A DNA stretch of 64,000 nucleotides from Rhytidiadelphus loreus (lineage: Eukaryota; Streptophyta; Bryopsida; Hypnales; Hylocomiaceae). The DNA is taken from positions 61,175,348-61,239,347 of the forward strand of contig OX344764.1 in the NCBI GenBank assembly GCA_947034895.1, read 5' to 3'. Each line of letters opens with the position of its first letter. Position 1 is the first letter of the stretch. Shown here piece by piece: positions 50,382-60,793 of this stretch. The position numbers were made by a program, and so were the translations under genes. Under the pieces are notes generated by a model. The model did not search any database and had not been told where the DNA came from. It saw nothing but the letters and a program-made list of their open reading frames with translations.

Positions 50382-50546
50382 GAATCAGAATCGATCACAC
50401 CGATCACAAGCGAGTCCGTTCAGTACTGTACCCATCGTAACAACCCCAACAGGAGTTTTCCCAGAGTAGCCCGGTCAGTGTGATATCCTCATCACCGTAA
50501 TCCCTAATCTCTCTCATGGAGCGTGGACAGTCGGGACTTAGCATAA

Positions 50547-50962
50547 TGTTAGGATTCCTACTTGTCGAGCGAGATTCTGTCGACACTCCGATCGATCACG
50601 CGCTCAGTCAGTCCTTAACCCCAATATTCCGGAGTACAGAGCATTCTATACTGTACTTACTCGGCAACTGAGCACACTTATGATGATGCATCGTCAACTC
50701 TGATTATCCTGAACCTGTGCTTCCAACTCAGATCAATGCAACGAGTCATTACGGAGGATGAGAGATTATTAGTATCGAAGCTTGTATTAACAGGATGCTA
50801 AGTGAGGGACATCGCCCCCCTCACTGGGCTTTAACAGAGCAAGCTCACTACCTCTAACCTAACTGCCGGAATGAGATAACCGTCTCCACTAAGTTCCTTC
50901 CGTAACGGTTACCCAAGCAGTCTGTGGTGACCACGTCCAGCTGTTACGACTGAGTCGTAACA
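50547..50962 (-). repeat. 5' LTR of the chromovirus
   Basis: 416 bp, identical in length to the other LTR and differing at four transitions (near 50,691, 50,708, 50,912 and 50,950). Confidence 0.95.
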
Positions 50963-50967
50963 AGTAC
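50963..50967. repeat. Target-site duplication AGTAC (right)
   Basis: Matches the left copy at 45,105-45,109. Confidence 0.9.
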
Positions 50968-51416
50968 CCTGTGCAATCTTGACTTTGCATAGTGTTAAGA
51001 GCTCTTGGAAATGAGCCTCAAATACACTAGATCTTGGAGAAAAAATCACATTCTAAATTCATTTAAAAAAGTTGTAGAGTGAATTTTGAGAAGTTGTAAA
51101 TTGATTTGGGTTCTTCAAGTTAGGCCTGTTAACCTCATATTTTTTTGGTCGTCAACTTTTTAGATTTGACTTGCAAAAAAGACTTCAATTCCTTTTTACA
51201 ATTTTAGCACCCTCATAATCAAACATTATAATCTTTCACTTCATAAGTGATATTGTTGTGCTTTCTTTTCCTATGCAATCTCTAACAAGTCTAGTTTGAA
51301 TTTGTACAGTTACAATTTCAGAAAAATTGAAACATCCTATCAAAATGTTGACATTTTGTTCAATTTAGAGCAGTTTTCAGGAAGTTGAAAACATGCCTTG
51401 GGCATTTAGGGGTTAA

Positions 51417-52322
51417 GATGAGATATTCATAATATTTAAATGTCATCCAATCAAGAGTTTAAATTGAAGAAAATTTGATCCAAAAGTTTCCGTCACATGT
51501 GCATTATCCCACATGGACTAATCCATTATCCAATATGGACTTTAATTCCACTTTGGGTATAGGAAAAAAGGGACCCAATTTGTAATGAAAGTATGTACAC
51601 TTGTAATCTACAATGACCAAAATGAAACACTTGCATTTGGACCAGAAAGCATCATAATAACCTAGATATTGATTACACAATATGTATACTACCAAGACAT
51701 TAGAGTATATAAGAGCCCAATATTGATTTTTGATACTTGTAGAAATAGAATTTTGAAAATCATAATTAGTGTTGAAGTAATGCATTCTAAAATAAGTAGG
51801 ATTCCTATTTCAATTGTTGATAAGATTTAATTCAAATATTTTATATTTAATAATAATAACTATGCTCTATTATAATCAACGATGATCACAAGTGTGTATA
51901 CCTTAACCTTAACATTATTTCTTTTCACACCTTGTCTATTATTCTATCCTTCATTAAGATGTAATATTACACCCACATGGTGTTTAGGGTCGACGAAAGA
52001 CATTTCAAAAAATTGATAACAAGTTTTTTGAGAAGACATGCTTTCAAAATCTTGGGAAACAATTAAATCTTTAACACTTTCAAATTTTTATTCGGAAGAC
52101 AATGACGGTATTTCTCGTTGAGGTTAAAAAGAGGTGTTCCATTCACACGGGAACCACAGGGAACGTGACGTAACTTATGGACGTTTGGGAACGTCGCAGG
52201 CATGGCATCGGGGCTCAGACCCCTCAGAGACGACGGAAGAGCGAGGGAGAGCAAGGACATTCTCATCAAGGTGTTTTCCTACTGCGAGGTTTGCAATTAG
52301 GGTTGCAAAGGATTTGGGAGCT
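51417..52322. other. AT-rich intergenic DNA and NDUFA9 promoter side
   Basis: AT-rich until about 52,120, then a GC-richer block up to the NDUFA9 start which probably holds its promoter and 5' UTR. No other feature recognised. Confidence 0.45.
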
Positions 52323-55297
52323 ATGGCAGGAGTCCTGGTCAGGAAGGCTGGGACGCAATCCTCCCCCGGTGCCGCGCGTGCATGGGCTGCGTCATTACAG
52401 CAGCAGGAGGGGATTCTCCTCGGCGATCAGGCCAAAGATTCGGGTTTCGCACATGGCGGGGTGCGCTTCTCGTCGTCACTGGCGGTGTCGGGCAGCCACC
52501 GCCCTGTGAAGAAGGGCACGGGAGGTAGATCGTCTGTCAGGTGCCGTGAATTTCTCGATTTTTCGTTTTCTTAGTTTCATTTCAAAGCTTTTCTCATTTT
52601 TTTATGCCCTTAATGATTGATCGCCGGATCTCTATTCCGGGGAGGCTGTAGTAGTTGGAATGCGATGCAAATATGACACAATGCCGGTGTGGATTTTGCA
52701 GTGGTGTCGTTGCAACAGTGTTTGGAGCTACTGGCTTTCTAGGGCGTTATGTGGTTCAGCAACTCGGTACGCCCTAATGTTGTTGCGTTTTAAGTTTAGC
52801 TTTTGGTCCATTTTTATGGTAGCTGGATTTTCAGGAGTTGCCAGATCCTGAACTTTCCGAGGGAATTGCAGGCAGATAGGTTTGTTAATGTTTTATGGGG
52901 GCAGAATTTGGATCAAACTATGAGGCTAATGTAGTCTCCTTTGGCAGCAAGGATGGGTTCCCAAGTCATGGTTCCTTACAGAGGCGTGGACGAGGAATGG
53001 AGGCATCTTAAGCTCATGGGAGACCTGGGACAGGTGATGTCTTGTATGCTTTCTTAATCGAAGTTGAGCTAATTGGGGTCATGTCGAATAAGTTGAATAA
53101 GTAACGTGCTGGGTTGCTGTGTATGATTTTGAAACCATGCAACGCATTTGAAGTTGGGGTTCGCCATGCATCATACGCGAAGGGAGTGTTGTGCTACCAA
53201 TCAAGTATGAAGTGGTCATAAGTTGTATCCTGATTAGGGTTTCATTTTCTTTGGTGGGAAATTCATCAGATTGTGCCCTTGAAGTACGATTCACGGGACG
53301 AGGACTCTATCAAAGCAGTTATTGCCAACTCCAACGTTATAGTCAATTGTATTGGTAAGGAATTTTTTTCTTTCTGTTTGGGTGTAAGAATGTTCATGAA
53401 ATTCGTTGACATGACTATACTCAAGTTTGAACATGCTGATCCTGCTTTAGTGACAGTCAGCTCTTAATTGACTTTCCCTTTCTTCTCTGATTTTCAAGGA
53501 CTGATTCTGTTTTTGTTATATGCACAGGAAGGGAATACGAGACACGCAATTTCAGTTTTGAAGATGTCAATCACGGTATCTCAAATCGTATCTCAAAGGT
53601 ACATTTGTAAGCCAAAAGGTAGTGTTGGTTGTTGTTAGTTGATTTTGGTCAACGATTAGCCGTTTGCACCTCATCTTTTTGGACCCGGAGGATGGATGGG
53701 TTATTGCAGCATTGAATATAAGATTTTTAGCTCGTTTAAGGTATTCTGGGCACGAGAGTTGAAGTGACTGATTCAAGTTTGGTTTGTGGCAGTTGGCTAG
53801 GGAGCATGGTGGCATTCTGAAGTACGTACAAATGTCATGTCTGGCTTCAGCCTCACATTCCCCGTCAAAGCTTCTCCGTTCTAAGCACGCTGCCGAAGAG
53901 GCAGTTTTGCAGAACTTTCCTGAGGTATGGGCCGTACCTCTTCCCTTCTATTTTGTCCTTGCAGATCTGTGGGAAATCTATAATTTCTCTACCCCTGCAT
54001 GCAGGCCACGATTTTGAGGACAGCGCCTATGGTTGGCGTTGAGGACCGTCTGTTGAACCGGTGGGCCATTCAGGCGAAGAAACTTCCTGTGGTACCCATC
54101 CCGGGAGACGGCCTGAGCAAGTAAATACCTTAAATCATTAAAACTCATCTATTATGGTAATGCTATTTATTTACCTTTTGCAACCAAGAAATTGCAGCAA
54201 GAGCCGACTGATACTACGCAGATTCATCTTGCTCGCGTGCCCTTGCTTGATAGCGTCATACTTGTTTGGGATAATATGAAGTGATGCTGAGTGTCATTTG
54301 GTTGACAGGTTGCAGCCTGTGCTTGTAATCGATGTTGCTGCAGCAGTTATTGCAGCCATCAGAGACGAAGGTTTTAGCATGGGCAAGACATTTGAGCTCG
54401 GAGGACCAGACGTTTTCACCGTCAATGAACTCGTAAGAAAATTAATGTGATAGTGTCTAAAATATATGCCTACCTGGAAGTGTCCTAAAAATTATTTATT
54501 TGATCTGATGAGTCTATTTCAGCGGTGCTCGCAGTATTGACCGGTCATGAACTCATATTGGTTAAAATGGATACCCGTGAAGCAGTTGTTTTGTGGCCTC
54601 GCCAGCTCTCCTTGAGCTCATGCTCATATACTGCTGCAGGTAGCGTTGATGTTCGAGGCAATTCGAGAACACCCGCGCACTTTGCACATTCCAATGGTCT
54701 TAGCCCAGGTATGTCTGTTCAAGTTGCACGATATTTTCAATGTACTCTGATGTTGCATACTTTCCTTGAATTGATCACTTGGTGAAAGAGATTAATGCCT
54801 TCTATGCATTCCAGCTTGCTGCTATGCCACGGGAGTTTGCAATGAAGCGAGGCCTACCTATTCCTTTTTCTCCAACATTTACGAAAGACTACCTGGACCA
54901 ACTAGCTTGCGACCTCATCGTCTCTCCAGATGGTATGATTTCGCTCCTCCTATATGGTTTACGTTCTTCTCTATAGTGTGCTTGTTAGTTAGCATTGTCC
55001 CTCACGTAATCTATAGTATTCTTTGATTACCGTATGGCGTCTTGTTTGCAAAAACTAGCGTGTTTGACTGTGTCCAGAAGTATCAGTGAAGTCATTCTGT
55101 GCATGCTATTAGACCCATTATTTATATTGAATTCCTTGGTTTCTCTATGTTGGCAAACAGCAATGGGTCTGGCAGACCTTGGCGTCACATCTCACAAAAT
55201 TGGGGGTTTGACAATTGAGCACTTGAACGCTTATCGAACTGGTGGTCCATCAGTTGGTACTACAGTGGGTGAATCAATTCATGGAGCTGGATTTTGA
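52323..55297 (+). CDS. Mitochondrial complex I NDUFA9-like (39-kDa) subunit
   Basis: Accessory subunit of NADH:ubiquinone oxidoreductase at the matrix-arm/membrane junction, an atypical short-chain dehydrogenase fold that binds NADPH. Eleven exons, 52323-52540, 52702-52766, 52948-53033, 53270-53354, 53528-53598, 53793-53924, 54005-54120, 54309-54432, 54640-54708, 54815-54932 and 55161-55297, join in frame to 406 aa; the Arabidopsis protein At2g20360 has about 402. The N terminus ([20 protein letters not shown]...) is Arg/Ser/Ala-rich and lacks acids, as a mitochondrial presequence. The dinucleotide motif is [11 protein letters not shown] (Gly81, Gly84, Gly87). Further conserved blocks include [43 protein letters not shown], and the C-terminal [12 protein letters not shown]. 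It converges on TIM10. Confidence 0.95.
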
Positions 55298-56736
55298 TGC
55301 GCTGCTATGCCTATCATTCCATTTAAAATAAAATGTCTCATTTCATGCACTGCCCGTGTTCTTGCCCTTTAGCATGCAATTGTGGTGGTCAATATCTTCC
55401 TCAATCGAAGCCACATGACTTGTGTTGAATGTATTGGTACTTCATTCTGACAACACGCACAGGCTGAAATTGGTGGTCATGATAGTAACTGCATTGATGT
55501 TGACACCTTGTAAAGTATGTCTGATGCCTCGTTTGGGATATCGAAGGCCAACTTGTAAATTGACGAAATTGGATGTAGGAATGAGGATATCGAATTTGTT
55601 CCAAGAGAAATGAGAGAAATAACTCTGGAACACAGGTTCATTGGAACCTGTTTCGGTTCCTTCAGTTCTTAAGTCCACGTGGAGGGTTCTGAACCCCTCC
55701 AACGTGTTGGACAGGATACGAGACTCACATATGCAGATTCTGAATACGGCCAATGGAAGTGACTTACGTATAATCATCCATTTCTGATAACAAGCCATTT
55801 TCTTCTGGTGTCGTTACACTTGTTTGAAAGGCTCTACTTTCCTGAATCCATGAAGTATATGGCGGATAATATATTATGAATGTCTAGAAGCTAAAGTGTT
55901 CACTTTGGGGTTCCAACCCATTTCCGCATCTGACGAAGGAAGGTACCTGTATGCAACTCCCCTAGAAACTTGAGGGCTCCTCCTTTAGTTTAAAACTGTA
56001 GCGCAATCGTAAGGGCTTGGGCGTGGGGGTCCTTCAATTCCGGAAATCCCCAAAAGAACCCAGTGTTAGGGCCAGTTTCCATTGGCGATTCGGAGGTCAT
56101 GGAACCTGGCAGGACCTGGACGTTGGAAGTACCCTAGCTTGTTTCCATCCAGGCCATCCAGCTCTGGAAAACAAGAACCGGGGGGAGCTCCTGCCACAAT
56201 GGAAAGCGCAGGCTTGTACGATTCTAAGAACTCCAGCAATGCGCTCTTAGAGCATGACCACCGGGCTTGACTGAGATCCTTGCCTCTGATCGACGACTCA
56301 CCTGATCTAACCGACATTGCATTGATACCGAGCAATGCATGCAAAAGAGCAGCTTTGCAGTTATGAGCGAGTTCCGAATGTTGAAGAGCTTGGGATTTGC
56401 AATTGAATCATTGAATCATAGCCCGGTGGGCATCCTCAAATTGCGGGAAGCACTTTTGTACGGCCTCTGAAAACAAAACATAAATCTTACCTATCTGGAA
56501 ATAATAGCTCACGTGTCCGGGCAACACCAATGGTCGCAAGTTCAAAATTTGTTTACGGTTCATCATAGAACAAGGCTAACATCAGATAGACTCAGGCTCA
56601 ACAGAAACTCTAAATACTAGCTCGCAGATCACCCACCATTCAAAAGTGTCTGCTGATCCTGAAGAAACCTTCTCTCTACAAGCTCGATAGTCCCAATCCA
56701 TCACATGAATGCCGACTATTGTGGCTTCCACCCACA
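55298..56736. other. 3' regions of two convergent genes
   Basis: Probably the 3' UTRs of NDUFA9 (plus) and TIM10 (minus). It contains a small GC hairpin at 55,676-55,706 (CACGTGGAGGG with a facing CCCCTCCAACGTG). A 92-codon minus-strand frame at 56,066-56,344 is GC-richer but resembles nothing I know. Confidence 0.4.
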
Positions 56737-59654
56737 CTAACCCATGGGTGGCCTATTCGATCCTAGCATTTGTCCAACAATGCCGGTCACCTGCATCAAA
56801 CAGGGAGCCAAGACGTTAGTTCATTGTACCACGCTGCACAGCAATAGAAACGCAGAGGCCTCTATTCGAGAAATGTACTTGAATGAAACACCCTAAAATC
56901 TTGCATGATGAGTACCAGCACATATTGATTTTGAATATAAACAGCACCCTTATAAACTCGTGTTGGTTTTAAGTCAAATGCCGATATAACTTTGAACCCT
57001 TATAACTTGAGCATGCAGTATTCCAATAACACATTCTTTGGTGCATTGAAATATTCTTTGATTTGCTAACAAGAATTAAAAAACATTTGACCATTCTAAT
57101 AATAGAAATGACAATAGCTACTCTCAGTGCTTAAAGTGTAATTTTTAGGTATGGTTATCTTATTTGAACTAAAGTTTTCATAACAATTTCATCAAAAGCT
57201 GATAATAATGTTTTGTACCTAAGTTAACCCCTAAAGCCTTGAAGTACATTTTTTGGCAACATAGAGTTTTTAGTCATACATTTATAAATGGAATTTTCAT
57301 TTTATTTCTTTGAAATTTTCACACAACATGTGGTCGAGTAGCTTCAAGGCACAACAATTTTCATAACATTTGACTACATGATTAAAAAGTTATTGTATGA
57401 TATGTAGTTTCTTTCAAAGCCCAGGCAACCCAAGCAACATAGAAAAAATAACTTTTTTTTAGAATTAAAATTAAAATTTGGTTTTCTATATTTATGTACA
57501 CTTGAAAAGCTTCAAATCATGCTATTTCAATTAATGAGATGAAAGTTATGAAGAGTTTTAGTTTGAAGGCAATTATGGAATCTCTACCCCAATATAAACT
57601 TTGAAGTCTTGTTTTGAACTCAATTTTCAATATGTTTGAAAAAAAAATATAGGCTATAGATTTTTTTACAACATTACAACTAACGTGAAACAACCCATTG
57701 TGGTCAGATGATCCATAATGGACACCGAGGGAATGACTCCATTATGATTTTTTCCAATATGTAAGATTTGGGCCACAAAGTACACCTTACATGACAATAA
57801 TTGAGTGATTAAGAACCTCATTAGGAACTTCTAACTTTTCCCTATGAATTCATTGTAAGAATTGACTTTTTAGGCCTTCCAAGTTAGAAAATATTATGAC
57901 TACTTTAGGTGAACAAGATGAGCATCATGGATTCAGATTTTGTTTGTTCTAGGGCAGTCTATTAATAGACTCTTTTGGACCATGATGTACTAAACACTTC
58001 AAAAATTCATAGCAAATTCATACTTTGTCAAAAAAATAAAATTTCAATTGTTCTCACTATTTCTCACTTTTCTTTACGTGGGAAAAAAATTGAAAAATTT
58101 CAACAATGGTATGAGGCCAAACTCTTAACTTTGACCACAATGGGTTGTTTTACCTTACTAAGATTGGAAATTTTCAATTCTATAACTAAATTCTTAACAA
58201 TTTAGTATTTTTAATCATATTTTACTTCTTTCTACCTGCTATTTTTTCCAAGCTTGAATATTAATTTTTTAATTTATAATTTTGACATGTATTTCCAACT
58301 AATTTCTTAAATATATTATGGAGAGATGCAAGTTGTAGGATGTATACATTTGGGGGTAAAAAGTTTGAAAGATGAAACTTAACAATTTGGAAAGAGTTGA
58401 AAATACTTCTTTTTGAAATTCAAGCATCATGATCTTGCAATTGATAAGTTTCTTACTTTGAAAATTTAGGAGGGTGGATAGTAACAAGTTAACTAAATTA
58501 AAGGATCCTCCACTTGGATTCACTTGGATTTGTTAATGAAAAAATATAAATGAAGATTTGATCGTTGCTTTGGGTTGTGCTTTAGATACAGTATTTGGAA
58601 GCAGTCTTGGGCCTAAAAACACAGCTGTCCTTTAGGACTTACGATAATCTTCCACCTGTGAATCTTTTTATAAGTATGCACCTGCCAGTACTTGGAGACA
58701 CACCGATCGATGCAGCCATTTTCTCCCGCGTTCAGATCTGCCTCCTTGTACCTACATCACGTCATAAACCCCATCGGCATGACTTTGGCTGCCCGGCATT
58801 GGACACTGAAGACACTAAAAACCCTACACAGCAATCGGAAATATCAACCTCTGTATCTGATGCATTGAATTATTCCCACACTAAACCGAACTACTCTCCA
58901 CTTCTTGGTGAACTCATGAGATAATGAGCTAGCAATTCGTAAGCACTTGATGTCCTCGAGTGATCCCTTTAGAATCTACGTCGCTCTCTGTAATACAGAG
59001 ACACATGCAGTGGATCTAAAAACCTGTTTTAGATCTAAAAACATGAAATTAGGGCACGCACAACAAGAAACCCCACGAATTCGCTGTCTTGGCAACAATG
59101 ATCTGCTGAGTGGAAATCAGTTGACCACTTGAAGATGAAAATCACCAACAAAAGTACTACGATTTGGCAAAAAACTGATTGCATTCTACAGAAATTGCCA
59201 TCTAAATTCGCACCACAAGCCCTAGAGAAAACCGAGAAATTGCACGTAAACCTCATGACATCACAACAACTCACTTTCTTTCCACGCACTTGTCGAAGCA
59301 CGTTTGCGTAAGCCTGCACAATCCAACCAAAGTCGACGTCAATATCTCCCAACTCTACTAAACCAACATTAGCCCACCAGTGCCCAAACCCTAAAACTTC
59401 CCACTGATGAAAACAACAGGCTTGGTAAAGGTTCAAATTGCTCCTTACTTGTTAAAAAGGTCGACTCTGTACTCCATCTCCTGCTGTGCCATGCCAAAAA
59501 CCTGTAACCCCAACCATCCATCCCTCAGACGCCATGAAGCCCGATCTCCACCAAGGGAAAAAATTGGATAATTCTTTTTATGGAAAGCAAGAAATTAAAT
59601 CAGCAACAGCAATACCTGTTCCCTGTCAACGGTAGCTCCAGGTATACCGGCCAT
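56737..59654 (-). CDS. TIM10: Mitochondrial inner membrane translocase subunit Tim10
   Basis: Small intermembrane-space chaperone that, with Tim9, escorts hydrophobic carriers from the TOM pore to TIM22. Five minus-strand exons, 59,654-59,616, 59,501-59,449, 59,313-59,275, 58,751-58,682 and 56,790-56,737, join in frame to 84 aa, the normal length. The twin CX3C motifs that form two disulphides are C36-FDK-C40 and C57-IDR-C61, 16 residues apart. Family wording around them is clear: REQVFGMAQQEMEYRVDLFN, KLTQTC, YKEADLN, SKYWQV and GIVGQML. There is no cleavable presequence, as usual for small Tims. Intron 4 is 1.9 kb and holds transposon-derived sequence, including a TTAA/CCCCTAAA left end at 57,224. 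The last exon is only 17 codons plus stop, and is easily missed. Confidence 0.94.
57224..57680. mobile_element. TTAA/CCCCTAAA left end and fragment inside TIM10 intron 4
   Basis: Starts TTAACCCCTAAAGCCTTGAA at 57,224. The interior has the family's style ('acatgtggtcgagtagcttcaag', 'gattaaaaagttattgtatg'). No right end was found within the intron. Confidence 0.6.
57688..58150. mobile_element. MITE-like segment with perfect 19-bp inverted repeats in TIM10 intron 4
   Basis: AAACAACCCATTGTGGTCA at 57,688-57,706 is the exact reverse complement of 58,132-58,150. The 425-base interior is AT-rich without an ORF. A flanking target duplication is not evident. Confidence 0.6.
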
Positions 59655-60393
59655 GACGATCAAAAGGGACCGTAAACCCTAAGCAAGCGCAATGACAGAT
59701 CGATCTACTTCTGAGGTTGCAAATTCCACTTGGCTCCGCAATCAATTAGGGTTTTAGTCCTGTCGTCTCTCTCACTAAACATCTCTGCATGTTTCATTCG
59801 TTTAATTCCTCGTTTTGCGTTCAATTCCTCTGTTTTCATCCAAATCTGTATGCGCTCCGACGTCCAATTTCTGGACGATGTACAGGTTCAAAATTAGCTT
59901 CTTTCTTGTTACAGCTTGGATGAAAATCATCCTAACTTTTAGATGAAGTTGTGGTCCTATCTAAGGGTTGGATTTGGTGTTACTAGAGCACATTATTTTT
60001 CTAAAATTACAAATGTGGAAGTATGTGAAGTGGTTGATTTGTGTTGATTCTAGTTCAAACTTGGAATTGCAAAAATGAGGTCATAGACTCAAAGAACAAA
60101 AAAATTCCATATCAAGAGAACCTTGTTTCAAATCCTTTCCAACAAAATTTACTTCAAAAATGATAATATTTTCATTTGTAATTGAATTTTGAAAGAATTT
60201 TGAATTTTTCCTTTCAAAATTTATAGAAAAATATTGGTGATAGCATTGGTGAATCTAACCGTATGGATAGAATCTAAACTAAAACTCTACATCTTCTATT
60301 TGCATCTCAATTCCAAAATATTATTTCAAATAGTACTTTAAGATGATTTTTCCGAAATTGTCAATTTCAAAGATGAGTCTGGATGCTTAGGGG
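59655..60393. other. TIM10 5' region followed by AT-rich DNA
   Basis: The first 230 bases are probably TIM10 promoter and 5' UTR. From about 59,890 the sequence resembles TTAA-family interior ('ctaaccgtatggatagaatc') and ends at 60,394-60,397 with the right-end sequence CTTAGGGGTTAA, so it is likely a 5'-truncated member of that family. Confidence 0.45.
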
Positions 60394-60793
60394 TTAACCC
60401 TTACGATGGTAGTCCTTGATGAATAATTAATTAAAGTTGTAAAATGTGATTTGGCAAATGCTTAAAATTAAAATTAAAACCGTTATTTTTTAAAACATTT
60501 TATTTTCTTTGGAAAAGCAATTCCCCAAAAATTTGGCATCTATTTATAAAAATATTTCTTGCTTGTCCTATAGCATGACGACGGTAGTCCTTGATGAATA
60601 ATTAATTAAAGTTGGAAAATGTGATTGTCCCTATAGCATGACATCACCTTTGGCTGAAAATAATTAAAATTTTTGAAGTTAAATGTTCTTTGAAGTGAAT
60701 AAACCACTTTGTTGAATCCAAAAAAAATTAAACATAAAGAAAGTCAATATGTTGGAAAAGATACCTATGAAACTCGATCCCATGACATGTCTA

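Larger units (their letters stand above)
45110..50962 (-). mobile_element. Ty3/gypsy chromovirus LTR retrotransposon, nearly intact
   Basis: A 5,853-bp element with 416-bp LTRs (45,110-45,525 and 50,547-50,962) that start TG and end CA, flanked by AGTAC. Coding is on the minus strand: gag 50,381-49,308 and pol 49,338-45,526, with a -1 frameshift signal between. Order protease, RT, RNase H, integrase, chromodomain identifies a chromovirus. The LTRs differ at only four positions, all transitions. One TGA in gag and one TAG in pol disable this copy. A G7 polypurine tract (45,529-45,535 plus flanks) abuts the 3' LTR. The usual TGGTATCAGAGC primer site is not seen after the 5' LTR (which is followed by TTATGCTAAGTCCCGAC). 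Confidence 0.96.
44914..51416. mobile_element. TTAA/CCCCTAAA element with perfect 23-bp termini, split by the chromovirus
   Basis: The left terminus at 44,914-44,936 (TTAACCCCTAAATGCCCAAG...) and the right terminus at 51,394-51,416 are exact reverse complements over 23 bases including TTAA. The element proper is about 645 bp (44,914-45,109 plus 50,968-51,416); the rest is the LTR retrotransposon with its AGTAC target duplication. The element has no coding capacity. Confidence 0.85.

Noticed and set aside
56066..56344. 92-codon minus-strand frame downstream of TIM10
   Set aside because: No recognisable domain; probably 3' UTR of TIM10.
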